Source: Amorphochlora amoebiformis (Eukaryota > Cercozoa > Chlorarachniophyceae). From it: a DNA stretch of 64,000 bases. The notes beneath the pieces were generated by a model, which made no database searches, was not told where the DNA came from, and saw only the letters and a list, made by a program, of their open reading frames with translations. Made by a program: the position numbers and the translations under genes. The stretch lies in assembly GCA_054601695.1 (NCBI GenBank), contig BAAHQB010000048.1, positions 620,001 through 684,000 on the forward strand, read 5' to 3'. This document shows, piece after piece, positions 1 to 33,694 of this stretch. Each line of letters starts with the position of its first letter. Position 1 is the stretch's first letter.

Positions 1-5951
<5,951 letters not shown>

Positions 5952-6130
5952 CGCTCAAGCACGGCGGGCGGGTTCGAATACCGAACCGACGACGCCCCTT
6001 GAGCCGATAAATTAAGTTCTTCGGAATCCCGGGGGGATTGCTGGTATTAAAGCGCTTGCGGTTTCGGATTTGATCCCTGCTTTCGTTGAACACGCAACAA
6101 GCCCGCGGAAGTATCCCGACGATATTCGCT
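5952..6130. promoter_or_regulatory. 179-bp divergent intergenic region (SulP / 14-3-3)
   Basis: This region separates the start codons of two oppositely oriented genes and must hold both promoters or a shared one. It is GC-richer than the introns. I see no TATA box or recognisable operator. Confidence 0.5.
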
Positions 6131-7039
6131 ATGGATAAGATCATTGATAGCATGAAATCATCTCAAGAAGCCATCAAGGCCGGAGTCGCCTTGGTCAAGA
6201 TGGCCGAGCACGCGGAGCGCTACAAGGACATGTGCAAATTGATGAGAATGGTTGTTGACCTGAAGATGGCCAAAAACGAGGATCTCGACACCGAAGAGAG
6301 GAATCTTCTCTCTGTAGGGTAATTTATGTTTGTGATGAAACTCACTGCCAAAATTTGTGAGGATCAGAAAACTGGTTGAGGGTGAAAAGTTTTGAGAAAA
6401 AAAATTCTTTTTCGGTATTCACTCAGCTACAAGAACCTTGTTGGAGCTGGCAGAGGATCCCACAGGCACGTTAAGCACCAGATGGATACTAAGAGCAGTG
6501 ACCTCGCCAAGGGCTACCTCGATGTTATCGCCAAGGAGACCACGGCCATCTGTATCGAGGTTCTCGGTGTTCTCGAGGACAAGCTGATTCCCAAGGCCAC
6601 CGAGCTCAAGGACAAGGAGGCGGATAAGGAGAAGAAGGACGCCTTGATCCAGTCCTGCATTTTCTATCTTAAAATGGCAGGAGACTACTACCGCTACCTC
6701 GCCGAAATTGATAAGAACAATGGGTACGATAAGAAGGCCCAGGAGCTCTACCTTAAGGGCACCGACTTGGCGCAGAAGCATCTCCCTCCCACCGATCCTA
6801 TTCGTCTTGGTCTTGCTCTTAATCTATCCGTCTGCTACTATGAGATCCTTGGAAACCGCAAGGAAGCCTGCAAACTTGCTAAGGAAGCCTTTGATCAGGC
6901 TATCTCTAAACTCGACAAACTTGAGGAGGTTCAGTACAAAGATGCTACGTTGATTATGCAGCTTCTCCGGGATAATCTTACGCTCTGGACGACCAACGAC
7001 AATCCTGATGACGACGTCACGATCGAAAATGCAGAGTAA
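6131..7039 (+). CDS. 14-3-3 phosphoserine/threonine-binding adaptor protein
   Basis: Dimeric cytosolic adaptor that binds phosphorylated partner proteins. Two exons, 6131-6318 and 6427-7039, with a 108-bp GT-AG intron; 801 nt encode 266 aa. The N-terminus is about 16 residues longer than in typical 14-3-3 proteins. Family landmarks: AEHAERYKDMCKLM, EERNLLSVGYKN, YLKMAGDYYRYLAE, YYEILGNRKEACKLAKEAFD, and MQLLRDNLTLWT. The phosphate-binding set is present: Lys65 and Arg72 (zeta Lys49, Arg56) and Arg152-Tyr153 (zeta Arg127-Tyr128). Two normally constant positions next to Arg56 differ: zeta Arg55 is Gly and Trp59 is His. The C-terminus is short and acidic. The start chosen is the first ATG in frame. 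It is the most compact gene in the window and has no repeat-filled intron. Confidence 0.97.
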
Positions 7040-7725
7040 ATCGCAAAATTTTTCTTTCCCTGCATTCCTCAGGCTTCATCTCCCCGGTTTGGCCATATGT
7101 ACAGAATAAGTATGTTCTGACAAGATGGTGCCTTTGTTATTGGAATGGTGGATAACTATGAGGCACATGCATGTATTGAAGATTATTATACCTTACACCT
7201 TTCGTATGGCAGGATCTAAATTGTCTAGACATTGCATACACAACGCTGGAATGATATATCCATAGCTATTAGTACACGTAGCCCCACCTGTATCTAAATT
7301 ATATCATGAGAAAAAGGCTTTTTGGACTAGTAGTAGATCATCAAGTTCAAATTTCTAGAATTTGATATGAACTAGTAGTGTAGCAAGAGTACTATTTAGC
7401 TATCTAAGACTAGAAGATAGTGTACTAGGTGTAGATCATCTAGATCATCTAATAGTAATAATAACCTTTGCCGTATGTAATATCAAGTATAAAATACGAA
7501 TAGGTATGGACATACACTAGATAGTATATACATTAGACCTAGTAGACAATACTAGTACGTACATGTACTAGATGTACTAGATCTAGTAGATGTTTAGAAT
7601 CTAGAGATACCAAAAAAAGTAATAATTATAACTGCCCGCGCGGCACATTCTCCAGATTCTAGACGTTACGCCGAGCTCCAGAGACAACTCATGAGCACCT
7701 AGTACGTAGTATATCTACATGCATG

Positions 7726-7756
<31 letters not shown>

Positions 7757-7846
7757 TAAATATATAGTAAATTATTAGTAATATATCATGACCTAGTGAC
7801 CACGATATATCTACTAGTATCTTGACATGTATATTTACATATATGT

Positions 7847-7882
<36 letters not shown>

Positions 7883-8316
7883 AATGTATGTATATGTATA
7901 TAATATACATATATATGTATATATGTATGTATATATATACTAGTATATACTAAAAATATATATATATATAATATATATATAATGTATATAAAGATAACAT
8001 ATATGTATTAATTGTTCAGTACTATTTAGTACATATCTCTGCAGCTAGCTGGCCTAATATCTATTGCACAGTCCGACACGCTATGTACAGTACAGACGTA
8101 TACTTACTAGTTCATCATTCCCTATTTATTTATATATATATATACACATATACATATATATATATATATATATATACACATACATATACATATATATAAT
8201 ATATACATATACACATACATACATATATATGTGTATAAAATATACACATATATATATATATATATATCACATTTACATGTATATATATATATATATATGT
8301 GTGTAAATACATGTCC

Positions 8317-8384
<68 letters not shown>

Positions 8385-8487
8385 GCATGTAATATAGGCA
8401 ATACATAAGCTGGCCTAGAAATCTAGTGTTAGCTCGAGATACTTATGCATCAACATAAAAAAGCATTGAGTTAAATTGAGAAATAAC
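7040..8487. other. intergenic region downstream of 14-3-3, CTAG-rich then (TA)n
   Basis: I see no exon here. From about 7310 to 7700 the tetranucleotide CTAG and its extensions (ACTAGT, CTAGTAG, TCTAGA) recur very often. From about 7720 the sequence grades into (TA)n, dense at 8130-8390. Similar CTAG-rich DNA lies downstream of two other genes in the window. Confidence 0.6.
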
Positions 8488-8612
8488 CTTTTCGAAGATA
8501 GCGCACAGATCTTCCAGAAAAAAGGCATGGAAAAATCACCATCGTTCGGGCCCCTTCCTGTACTTTTTAACCTGATTCACATAATATTATATATGTACAC
8601 ATATACACACAC

Positions 8613-8643
<31 letters not shown>

Positions 8644-9073
8644 TATTTATAATATATGTATATACAAATTTTTATAATATATGTATATACATATATAACA
8701 TATATATATATATATTTATATATATATATATGTATATATATATATACATATACACACATATACATATCCTATGTGTACATACACACATATATGAATATTA
8801 TATATATATATATATGTATGTTATAATATGAAACAACAAAAGAGTCAGCTCACATATGAATGAATAAGTATCCCATTATTATTTCTTTATTGCTCACTAA
8901 ATTTATATAAAATTGTGTGAAATTAAAAAAAATCTCAAAATTATTTATCAATTGCATATAGATATATAGGGTATTTATATATTTATATATAATGTGTCTA
9001 CAGATAAATTAATACATCTAAATATATATTACATATATATATATATATAATCTCTATATATAATATATATATT

Positions 9074-9108
<35 letters not shown>

Positions 9109-9143
9109 TTGTTATTTATACGTATGTACTTATAGTATATATC

Positions 9144-9174
<31 letters not shown>

Positions 9175-9262
9175 GTCTACATATATATAATATCTGTATG
9201 TTATGTTTTTGAGATATGAAACTTATGCGTATACCCAAATTTGTGCATATACATATATGTAT

Positions 9263-9334
<72 letters not shown>

Positions 9335-9337
9335 TAC

Positions 9338-9368
<31 letters not shown>

Positions 9369-9495
9369 TATAAATATATATATATATACATATATACATA
9401 TATATATATATATAATTTAAATGTATATATATATATATGTACATATTACTCATATGTATATATTTATATTTAAATTAACACTAACACATGTAAGC

Positions 9496-9549
<54 letters not shown>

Positions 9550-9618
9550 TATATATATATAATATGTATAATATATACAAATATATATATATGTATATAT
9601 ATATATATGATATAGGGG

Positions 9619-9655
<37 letters not shown>

Positions 9656-9769
9656 TAATATACATATATGTATATGTATATATATGTGTATAAATATATA
9701 ATATATATATATATATATATGTACATATATAATATATATATATATTATATATATATATATATATGTATG

Positions 9770-9815
<46 letters not shown>

Positions 9816-9881
9816 CATATGCAATCGAAGTATTATAGTATATAGATATATATACATATATATATATATATGTATATATAT

Positions 9882-9919
<38 letters not shown>

Positions 9920-10128
9920 TATATATGTATATATGTATATATATATATATATATAATGTTCTTAGTATACTTGTATATTTTCTGTTTGTATTAAAATTAT
10001 GATATTTATAATTGTACACATGTAATCGTGTGTAAATATTTGGGGTAACCTTCTCCCAGTCGACAGATCGCATTCATGCGACTTGCTTGTAGTTTCTTTG
10101 TACACACACACATATATATATATATATG

Positions 10129-10196
<68 letters not shown>

Positions 10197-10206
10197 TTTA
10201 TACATA

Positions 10207-10239
<33 letters not shown>

Positions 10240-10259
10240 GTATGTATATACATATAATA

Positions 10260-10300
<41 letters not shown>

Positions 10301-10355
10301 CTATATATATTTTAGAGACATATTGCATGCAAGAAATGCACACGTACGTGTAATG

Positions 10356-10426
<71 letters not shown>

Positions 10427-10451
10427 ATATAAAAGTATATATAAATATGTA

Positions 10452-10492
<41 letters not shown>

Positions 10493-10533
10493 ATATATAT
10501 CCCATTCTCCGTCCAGGTTCTCCAATCACTGTC

Positions 10534-10576
<43 letters not shown>

Positions 10577-10687
10577 AATATATATATATATATATACATA
10601 TATATAAAGATATATATAAACATATATCCATGTATGTATATATACGGATGTATAGTTATAGTATGCAATGTATATGTATATATATGC

Positions 10688-10745
<58 letters not shown>

Positions 10746-10760
10746 CACACATATTTATTT

Positions 10761-10792
<32 letters not shown>

Positions 10793-10887
10793 CGGAAGGT
10801 ATCCCTCCGCTCGGATTATTACGATCTTCCTTTTAGAAATATACATATGTATTTATGTATTCGCACTCATATGAGTGTTAATATATA

Positions 10888-10968
<81 letters not shown>

Positions 10969-11136
10969 CAATATTTTCTTCACTCTTCCCTCCCCTCCCT
11001 TCCCCTCGGCTCAGGAACTGCGTTCTTCGCCGTACCCGATGACGACGCTCGCACCCCATTCTCAACATCAATCTGACCCGAAATACCTTGCCAACTTGGT
11101 CCCTCCCCTAGCATATCGTGCAGGAGGAGGTCTCAT
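8488..11136 (-). CDS. unrecognised split gene, tentative exons only
   Basis: I do not recognise this gene. Islands of non-repetitive, coding-like sequence lie between (TA)n blocks. They occupy the place where the window's alternating strand pattern predicts a minus gene. Tentative pieces: 11087-11136 (starts [16 protein letters not shown], donor in phase 2); a piece ending near 10830 ([12 protein letters not shown]) and one near 10530 (IGEPGRRMG), neither with a GT donor before the adjoining (TA)n; 10050-10085 ([11 protein letters not shown]); and 8488-8557 ([20 protein letters not shown]). The last two are phase-compatible with each other. Alternative: unrelated unique islands. No function is proposed. 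Confidence 0.25.
8590..10035. repeat. 1.4 kb of (TA)n-dominated sequence
   Basis: Nearly continuous TA/TATG/TAAA microsatellite with small AT-rich unique islands at about 8830-8960 and 9965-10035. Both strands show only Tyr-Ile type frames. Confidence 0.85.
10105..10965. repeat. (TA)n blocks separated by short unique islands
   Basis: Several (TA)n tracts of 50-110 bp, the longest at about 10360-10420, 10690-10741 and 10885-10965. Unique islands lie at 10310-10360, 10500-10535 and 10795-10850. Confidence 0.85.
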
Positions 11137-11395
11137 GAGAGTGAATTGGGGAGGGATATATTCATAGAGATGGAGGGAAGGCTTGACATCAGAACGGCAA
11201 CCCCATTTTTCTTGAAAAAAACATTTTTTTTTAGCACAATTTCGGCTCATAAGAAGGCCGGATTGAAACGGGATGGGGTGGGGTTGGTTTGAAAATAGGT
11301 AGGGGGGGGATAGTGTTGAAACCCGCGACCAGCTTCGGTTGTGAAGAAGGTCTTCCTGACTCTTACAGGGCAACCTAACCTCTAATAGTCCAAAA
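11137..11395. promoter_or_regulatory. probable divergent intergenic region before the phosphatase gene
   Basis: About 260 bp of unique sequence between a tentative minus-strand start (11136) and the plus-strand start at 11396. It contains T-rich (11219-11232) and G-rich (11301-11311) runs. Its role is inferred from position only. Confidence 0.3.
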
Positions 11396-22950
<11,555 letters not shown>

Positions 22951-23467
22951 GGTTGAATGTAGTATGCCAGATGATAACGCTGTCCATGCAAAGTTTCGGA
23001 GCGCTCTCCAAATGCTGTGAGCTGAGTGCGGGTTGTTTTTATGAATGTTACTATTGTTTAGTCTTCACGACTATGCCTGAGAACATATATATATATATAT
23101 ATATAGCTTAGTTTTAACGGTTTAACAAGTTTAAATTACGATGGCTCTAAATGTAGTAGAATGCATGAGATGGAAACACATCAAAGGTACTTTTCTAATA
23201 TTAGTTTTTCTAGATGCTCCAAATACTATCTAGACCACGTGTACTAGCTATATGTAGCTCGTCACTGTTGTTGTCACTAGTGTTGTGTCATGGTCATTTA
23301 TAACCGTACGTACGTAGTAACTACGTAGTAAGTACTAGTTACAACTTTGTATGAGAGTAATAGTGATCTTAGATATTAAACTTACATCAAAGTAATGGTA
23401 TTTTAGTACCTTAATAAAGTAACTTAAGTTACTTCCTTGCATATTATAGATATAATTGTGTATATGC

Positions 23468-23526
<59 letters not shown>

Positions 23527-23754
23527 TATGATTAATTGAAGGCAGACAGCGAATATTCAATCTCATAATAGTAGTCAACTCAAGTAAAAAATGCGACAAC
23601 GACTTAGCTACCTCCAGATTGGAAACCAAGAGAGGAGTGTGAGAGTGCTGGCGGTCGACACGAACTAGCTATTCAGAGCGTCGGACTGGCAAAAGCTTGA
23701 TTGTCACCATCATAATGAGCCGTTTGAAATCGGATTTACGATCTTTCCCAGGTT
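22951..23754. other. convergent intergenic region, CTAG-rich
   Basis: Lies between the stop codons of the phosphatase (plus) and the thioredoxin-like gene (minus). CTAG/TCTAGA/ACTAGT motifs recur at 23210-23345, and a (TA)n run lies at 23470-23523. I see no further exon. Confidence 0.5.
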
Positions 23755-24102
23755 CTAATCCTCTCGCTCGAGAGGGGGGTTCGCACGCCGTCCTCGCAGA
23801 CGACCTTTAGACGTTTGAGCGTGAGATATACGTGTGTATGGAGGTGAATGTGAAGATAGGTTATATATACACATATGTGTGTGTATGTGCATGTAATTTA
23901 TACATGTGTACATGTGTAAATGTGTGTGTGTATATGTATATATGTATAATGTGTATGTATATATATGTATATTATATATATATATATATGTATATACATG
24001 TAGCATTTCATATTATTATTATTATTATCATTATTATTATTATTATTATATATATATATATGTATATATATACATGTAGCATTTCATATTATACACATAT
24101 AT

Positions 24103-24169
<67 letters not shown>

Positions 24170-24184
24170 CACATGCATATATAT

Positions 24185-24228
<44 letters not shown>

Positions 24229-24265
24229 ACGTGTTATACCTCTCCCTTCGGATTCAAGATCTTTA

Positions 24266-24338
<73 letters not shown>

Positions 24339-24399
24339 ATACATGTAGCATTTCATATTATACATACTAAATATATATATATATTACATGTGCACATAT

Positions 24400-24432
<33 letters not shown>

Positions 24433-24498
24433 GTATTATTGTACCTCTCCCTTTGGATTCAAGATCTTTAAACATGTGTATATATATATATATATATG

Positions 24499-24539
<41 letters not shown>

Positions 24540-24762
24540 ATATATGTAGCATTTCATATTATACATACTAAATATATATATATATATATATATTAATATA
24601 TATATATATATATATGTGTATATATATATATATATATTAATGTACCTCTCCCTTTGGATTCAAGATTTTTAAACATGGGATCCCCCTCACTTCGAACCTG
24701 TACATTATAGTATATAAAATATTTAAAATTTCGCAAAATATCTACATATATAATATATATAA

Positions 24763-24806
<44 letters not shown>

Positions 24807-25024
24807 GTAAATATATGTACAATAATAGATAATATATTATATATAAATATTCTGATATTTACATTCAGATGTAATAAGGTACAAACACACGAATAAAATG
24901 CACATAGTGTAATATATGTTAAAAACACATCCATATAGAGATATGAATACACAAATGTGTATACCTAAATAGCACACACACACATATACAAATATATATA
25001 TATATATTATATGTTATATATATG

Positions 25025-25068
<44 letters not shown>

Positions 25069-25093
25069 TGTTATCTATATACATACATATATA

Positions 25094-25136
<43 letters not shown>

Positions 25137-25228
25137 GTATATGTATACACATATTACATACGTATATATATATGTATATATATATACCCATATTACATAC
25201 GTATATATATATATATATATACACACAC

Positions 25229-25292
<64 letters not shown>

Positions 25293-25368
25293 CACTAGAC
25301 AAGAGAGGAGAGGAATGTAAACGAGAGGGTAAATAGAAGACAGAGGGGACCGAGAGAGAAGACACAAG

Positions 25369-25414
<46 letters not shown>

Positions 25415-25466
25415 CGACACGAGAGAAGAGAGAGAGAGAGAGATAGAGAGCGAGAGAGAAGACACA

Positions 25467-25508
<42 letters not shown>

Positions 25509-25514
25509 CGACAC

Positions 25515-25548
<34 letters not shown>

Positions 25549-25713
25549 AGACACAAGAGAAGAGAGAGAGAGAGAGAGCGAGAGAGAAGACACGAGAGAA
25601 GAGAGAGAGAGAGAGAGAGCGAGAGAGAAGACACAAGAGAAGAGAGAGAGAGAGAGAGAGCGAGAGAGAAGACACAAGAGAAGAGAGAGAGAGAGAGCGA
25701 GAGAGAAGACACA

Positions 25714-25751
<38 letters not shown>

Positions 25752-27151
25752 AAAAAATGGAACACAGATTAGAGGGAAAAGAGAAGAGAGAGAGGAGAGA
25801 GGAGAGAGAGGGAGAGGAGAGAGGGAAGAGAGGGAGAGGAGAGAGAAGAGAGGAGAGAGGAGAGAGGAGAGAGGAGAGAGGAGAGAGAGGGAGAGGAGAG
25901 AGGAGAGGGAGAGAGAGAGAGAGAAGAGAGGAGAGAGGAGAGAGAGGGAGAGGAGAGAGGAGAGAGAGGGGGAGGAGAGAGAAGAGAAGAGTGAGAGGGA
26001 GAGGAGAGAGGGAAGAGAGGGAGAAGAGAGAGAGAGGAGAGAGGAGAGAGGAGAGAAGAGAGAGAAGAGAGAGGGGAGAGCAGAGAGAGGAGAGAGGTGA
26101 GAGGAGAGAGGAGAGAGGAGAGAGAGGAGAGAGGAGAGAGAGGAGAGAGAGGAGAGAGGAAAGAGAGGGAGAAGAGAAGAGAGAGAGGGAGAGGAGAGAG
26201 GGAAGAGAGTGAGAAGAGAAGAGAGAGAGGGAGAGGAGAGAGGGAAGACGGGAGAGGAGAGAGGGAAGAGAGGGAGAGGGGAGAGGAGAGAGGAGAGAGG
26301 AGAGAGGAGAGAGGAGAGAGGAGAGAGGAGAGAGGAGAGAGAGGAGAGAGGGAGAAGAGAGAGAGAGGAGAGAGAGAGGGAGAGAGGAGAAAGGAGAGAG
26401 GAGGAGAGAGGAGAGAGGAGAGAGGAGAGGGAGAGAGGAGAAAGGAGAGAGGAGAGAGAGGAGAGAAGTGAGAGGAGAGAGGAGAGAGAGGGAGAGGAGA
26501 GAGGAGAGAGGAGAGAGGAGAGGAGAGAGAGAAGAGAGGGAGAGGAGAGAGAGAGGAGAGAGGAGAGAGGAGAGAGCAGAGAGCAGAGAGAGGAGAGGGT
26601 GAGAGGAGAGAGTAGAGAAGAGAGAGAGGAGAGAGGAAAGAGAGGGAGAAGAGAGGAGAGAGAGGGAGAAGAGAGAGAGGGAGAGGAGAGAGAGGGAGAG
26701 GAGAGAGAGGGAGAGATGAGAGAGGGAGAGGAGAGAGAGGGAGAGATGAGAGGAGAGAGGAGAGAGGAGAGAGGAGAGAGGAGAGAGGAGAGAGGAGAGA
26801 GGAGAGAGAGAGGGAGAGAGGAGAAAGGAGAGAGGAGGAGAGAGGAGAAGGGAGAGAGGGGAGGGAGAGAGGAGAAAGGAGGTGAGAAGAGAGAGTTGAG
26901 AGGAGAGGAGAGAGGAGAGAGGAGAGAGGATAGAGATAGAGAGAAGATAAATTCGAATGAGAGGGAAAGGAGAGGAGAGAGACTTGGACGCCAGCTTGTG
27001 TCGTTTGTACATATCCCTGAAAGGAACCTAATTGTGTATACAAATGTTATATACATATACATCTGTAGGCATATATATATATATAATATATATATATATA
27101 TGTATATATAAATTATGGATACACATTACACACATGCACAGATACATACAC

Positions 27152-27192
<41 letters not shown>

Positions 27193-28164
27193 ATATATAT
27201 ATATATATATTATATATATAATATATATGTATGTATATGTATACAAGTATATCAAAACATACGTACATCTGTAACATACACATACCGCAAGCCATGGCAT
27301 GTTTTCATATATATATATATACATAATGTATATATGCACATAAAAACATACGTACATCTATAACACACACATACCGCAAGCCATGGCATGCTTTCATATA
27401 TATATATATATATATATACATAATGTATATATGCACATAGAAACATACGTACATCTATAACACACACATACCGCAAGCCATGGCATGCTTTCTAGATATG
27501 TGCGAAATCCATACCCATCCTGCAATTATTCAACAACCCACATTAAAAATCCCTCAGAGAACATGCTAGAAGATAATCATCCTGGAAGAATGTTCCCAGA
27601 AGCTTCTTAGAAATCTTTCCAGAAGCTTCTTAGAAATCTTCCCAGAAGCTTCTCAGAAATCTTCCCTGAAGTTTCCTAGAAATCTTCCCAGAAGCTTCTT
27701 AGAATTTTTTCCCAGAAAGCTTCTTGGAAATCTTCCAGAAACTTCTTAGAAAATTTCCCAGAAGAAGCTTCTCAGAAATCTTCCAGAAACTTCTCAGATG
27801 TTTCATAGTGGTTTTTGAATATGTGTTGCTCTTAGATATGAGCTTGAAGGGTCTTTTTGGGTTTTAAGAAACACTAGAAGTCATTGAAAGGGTTCTTAGA
27901 GACTCGTTTAGGAGTATTAGAGGTTATGCAGAGGTTGTTAAGGTTTCTGAGAGTTGTTAGCAGGTGTATGGGAAGAAAATAATATATATATATATATATA
28001 TATATATGTAAATTACACGTATTGTACATACACTTCATATATATATATATGTATATATAAACATATATATATATATATATCTACAGTTTATGAATTGGAG
28101 TTATGAATGAACTCAAGATACGCGCATATTCATATATATATATACATATAAATATATATATATG

Positions 28165-28219
<55 letters not shown>

Positions 28220-28285
28220 GTATAATATACCTGGTCACTACTTATGAATACGATCTCAAACTTGGAACCACTCTGTTTGGCCTAA

Positions 28286-28324
<39 letters not shown>

Positions 28325-28333
28325 CAAATATAA

Positions 28334-28373
<40 letters not shown>

Positions 28374-28562
28374 TAATATATATATATATATATAATATAT
28401 GCTATATATGTTATATATATATATATGTATGTGTATACCCCTATATATACATATAAATATATATATCTACATATATCTTGAGCATTAAACTTGGAACCAC
28501 TTTGTTTGATATATGCACGTATTATACATAGAACATGTATAAGTATATGCAAATATATATAT

Positions 28563-28595
<33 letters not shown>

Positions 28596-28753
28596 GTAAA
28601 ACATACTATGTATTACATATATGATATACATATACATAACTCATGCAAAATCTCTTTTACATGTACACGTACAATATTTAAATATAATGTTGTGTATGTA
28701 ATACATATTTATGAACATATCACACACACATATATATATATGTATATACATAT

Positions 28754-28796
<43 letters not shown>

Positions 28797-28838
28797 AGAA
28801 TGTGGTTAATATGTACCTGTTTATAAAATTCGGCTAGC

Positions 28839-28870
<32 letters not shown>

Positions 28871-28925
28871 ATATATATATATGCAAGAATGTGGTTAATA
28901 TGTACCTGTTTGTAAAATTCGGCTA

Positions 28926-28978
<53 letters not shown>

Positions 28979-29196
28979 AGAATGTGGTTAATATGTACCT
29001 GTTTGTAAAATTCGGCTAGCATAGGGGTAAACTAGGCATGGAGGCACTTATAGTAGTATAAATATATAATATCAACTAATATATGTATATATATATTATG
29101 TATGTATATATATATATATATATATATATGTAAGTATATATATATATATATATATGATGTAAAGATTAATATGTATGTGTTTGTAATATTGTCCTA

Positions 29197-29233
<37 letters not shown>

Positions 29234-29398
29234 TGTAAGGACGGCATGGAGGGCACCTATAGAAGTACAAACATATCAATATGTGCAGAAATGTGAACAT
29301 AACGTATATGTATATATATATATGTATGTACATATATATATATATGTATATATAATATATATATATATATATATATGATGAAAAGTATAGAATTTCGT

Positions 29399-29456
<58 letters not shown>

Positions 29457-29709
29457 AATGAGCACTGAAGTAAATTCCAACCACCTTCCCTGCCAGAGCG
29501 TCGGTTGATACTTTCTCTCCTGATAATATGCGTTACAATTATATAATTATATTATTTTAAAAATGTTACATATATGTATATGTATATGCATGTATATATA
29601 TATATTTATGTATATAATATATATATATATATATATAATTACTGTTATTATTGTTAATACACGTATATATATATTATATCTATATACATATATATATATA
29701 CATATCCAA

Positions 29710-29751
<42 letters not shown>

Positions 29752-29946
29752 TGCAAATATGCATATATATATATTATATAAATACGTATATATAAATGTG
29801 TCTACATCGTCCAAATACAACTATATTTGGAAATATATATTTACATATTTCAATATATATATATATATATATTTGCATAGATATATACCTTCAGCATTTG
29901 TGAGAGTGTCCCCAAACATTTCCTTAATCGTAGGGTGAAGAGACAT
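23755..29946 (-). CDS. tryparedoxin/nucleoredoxin-like thioredoxin-fold protein
   Basis: Thiol-disulfide oxidoreductase of the tryparedoxin/nucleoredoxin group. Exons in gene order: 29889-29946 ([19 protein letters not shown]), 29456-29519 ([19 protein letters not shown]), 29232-29256 (WCPPCRPYT, redox motif), an exon for EFYKQ present in several copies (28999-29031 or the 17-nt copies 28906-28922 and 28817-28833), 28231-28281 ([11 protein letters not shown]), 27472-27487 (MPWLA, three copies), 26984-27027 ([15 protein letters not shown]), and tentatively 24646-24697 and terminal 23755-23804. Through MPWLAVPF the order and motifs match the family. Problems: the CXXC exon runs into (TA)n without a GT donor, the exon after SSDQ is missing, and I could not find the GIPTL segment. 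Either a few exons escaped me or the gene is damaged. Confidence 0.75.
24056..24700. repeat. tandem copies of the thioredoxin-like gene's exon 24646-24697
   Basis: Roughly 200-bp units hold a TGTAGCATTTCATATTATAC segment, (TA)n, and the 3' end of the exon with its donor. Exon-like ends lie at 24240-24269 and 24445-24474 besides the full exon 24646-24697. The two extra copies lack the acceptor half. Confidence 0.8.
25376..25752. repeat. (GA)n-based minisatellite with GAAGACACAAGAG units
   Basis: Units of about 45-60 bp: GCGAGAGAGAAGACACAAGA followed by (GA)n. About eight copies in an intron of the thioredoxin-like gene. Confidence 0.92.
25783..26945. repeat. 1.16-kb GAGAGAGG/GGAGA purine array
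   Basis: Pure-purine array of AGAGAGG, GGAGAGA and GGGAGAG units. The strand asymmetry could form a triplex (H-DNA). Open frames of several hundred codons cross it on both strands (Ser-Leu or Arg-Glu), but they are composition artefacts. Confidence 0.95.
27250..27492. repeat. three tandem copies of a ~100-bp segment carrying the MPWLA microexon
   Basis: Copies of the minus-strand 16-nt coding piece lie at 27286-27300, 27375-27390 and 27472-27487, each with a GTATGT donor. The 27375 and 27472 copies keep an AG acceptor; in the 27286 copy the AG is lost (AAAAC). Confidence 0.85.
27555..27800. repeat. ~24-bp imperfect tandem repeat (AGAAATCTTCCCAGAAGCTT type)
   Basis: About nine imperfect units rich in TTCCAGAA/AGAAGCTTCT in the thioredoxin-like gene's intron. 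No open frame of interest. Confidence 0.85.
28795..29265. repeat. tandem copies of the CXXC/EFYKQ exon region
   Basis: Minus-strand exon-like copies: 28817-28833, 28906-28922, 28999-29031 (longest, reads [11 protein letters not shown]), and a degenerate fourth at about 29166-29205 whose GT donor has mutated to AT. A degenerate CPPC segment also precedes the 28999 copy (about 29030-29050) and has lost one base. Confidence 0.8.
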
Positions 29947-29974
29947 TGTTTGAATTATCTATGTAGACATATAC

Positions 29975-30007
<33 letters not shown>

Positions 30008-30536
30008 TTTATAAATATATGTATTGTTATATATACGTAAATAATATGTATAAATTTGTATGTATATGTCCGGAAACATATAGTAGATCGTAGGGTTATG
30101 AAACTACGTTCGAACAATATATGCAGACTTTTTTTTTCTTTATTGTATATATACATATATGCAATATATCTATCTATATATGTATATATATATATATATA
30201 ATATGAATGCATTTATAACTTACATATACATATATACATACATATAGATATATTATATATATACATATACATGTATACATATATATACATATGTACATAG
30301 ATGCGTGTATGTATCTAATACATATAACTATATTTACAGAATATATACACACACATATATATATACACATACATACATATATAATATAAATACATATACA
30401 TATACATTACATACATATATATATTTATGTATGCATATATATACACATATGTACACATATACATAAAGGGGTATATCAACGACACAAATATCGTGAATAG
30501 CCTACATACTCATACGGAAAACCGCACGCACTTCTA
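29947..30536. other. intergenic region between two minus-strand genes
   Basis: Mostly (TA)n, with a unique island at about 30060-30140. It separates the 3' end of the FN3 gene from the start of the thioredoxin-like gene. I see no exon. Confidence 0.4.

Positions 30537-33694
<3,158 letters not shown>

Noticed and set aside
23715-23810. A short plus-strand frame starting [14 protein letters not shown]
   Set aside because: Only 31 codons, no downstream exon on this strand, and it overlaps the tentative last exon of the thioredoxin-like gene.
25075-27062. Open frames of up to 645 codons (Ser-Leu or Arg-Glu rich)
   Set aside because: They are readings of a pure GA/GGA repeat in several frames and both strands at once. 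They lack start context or domains and lie in an intron.
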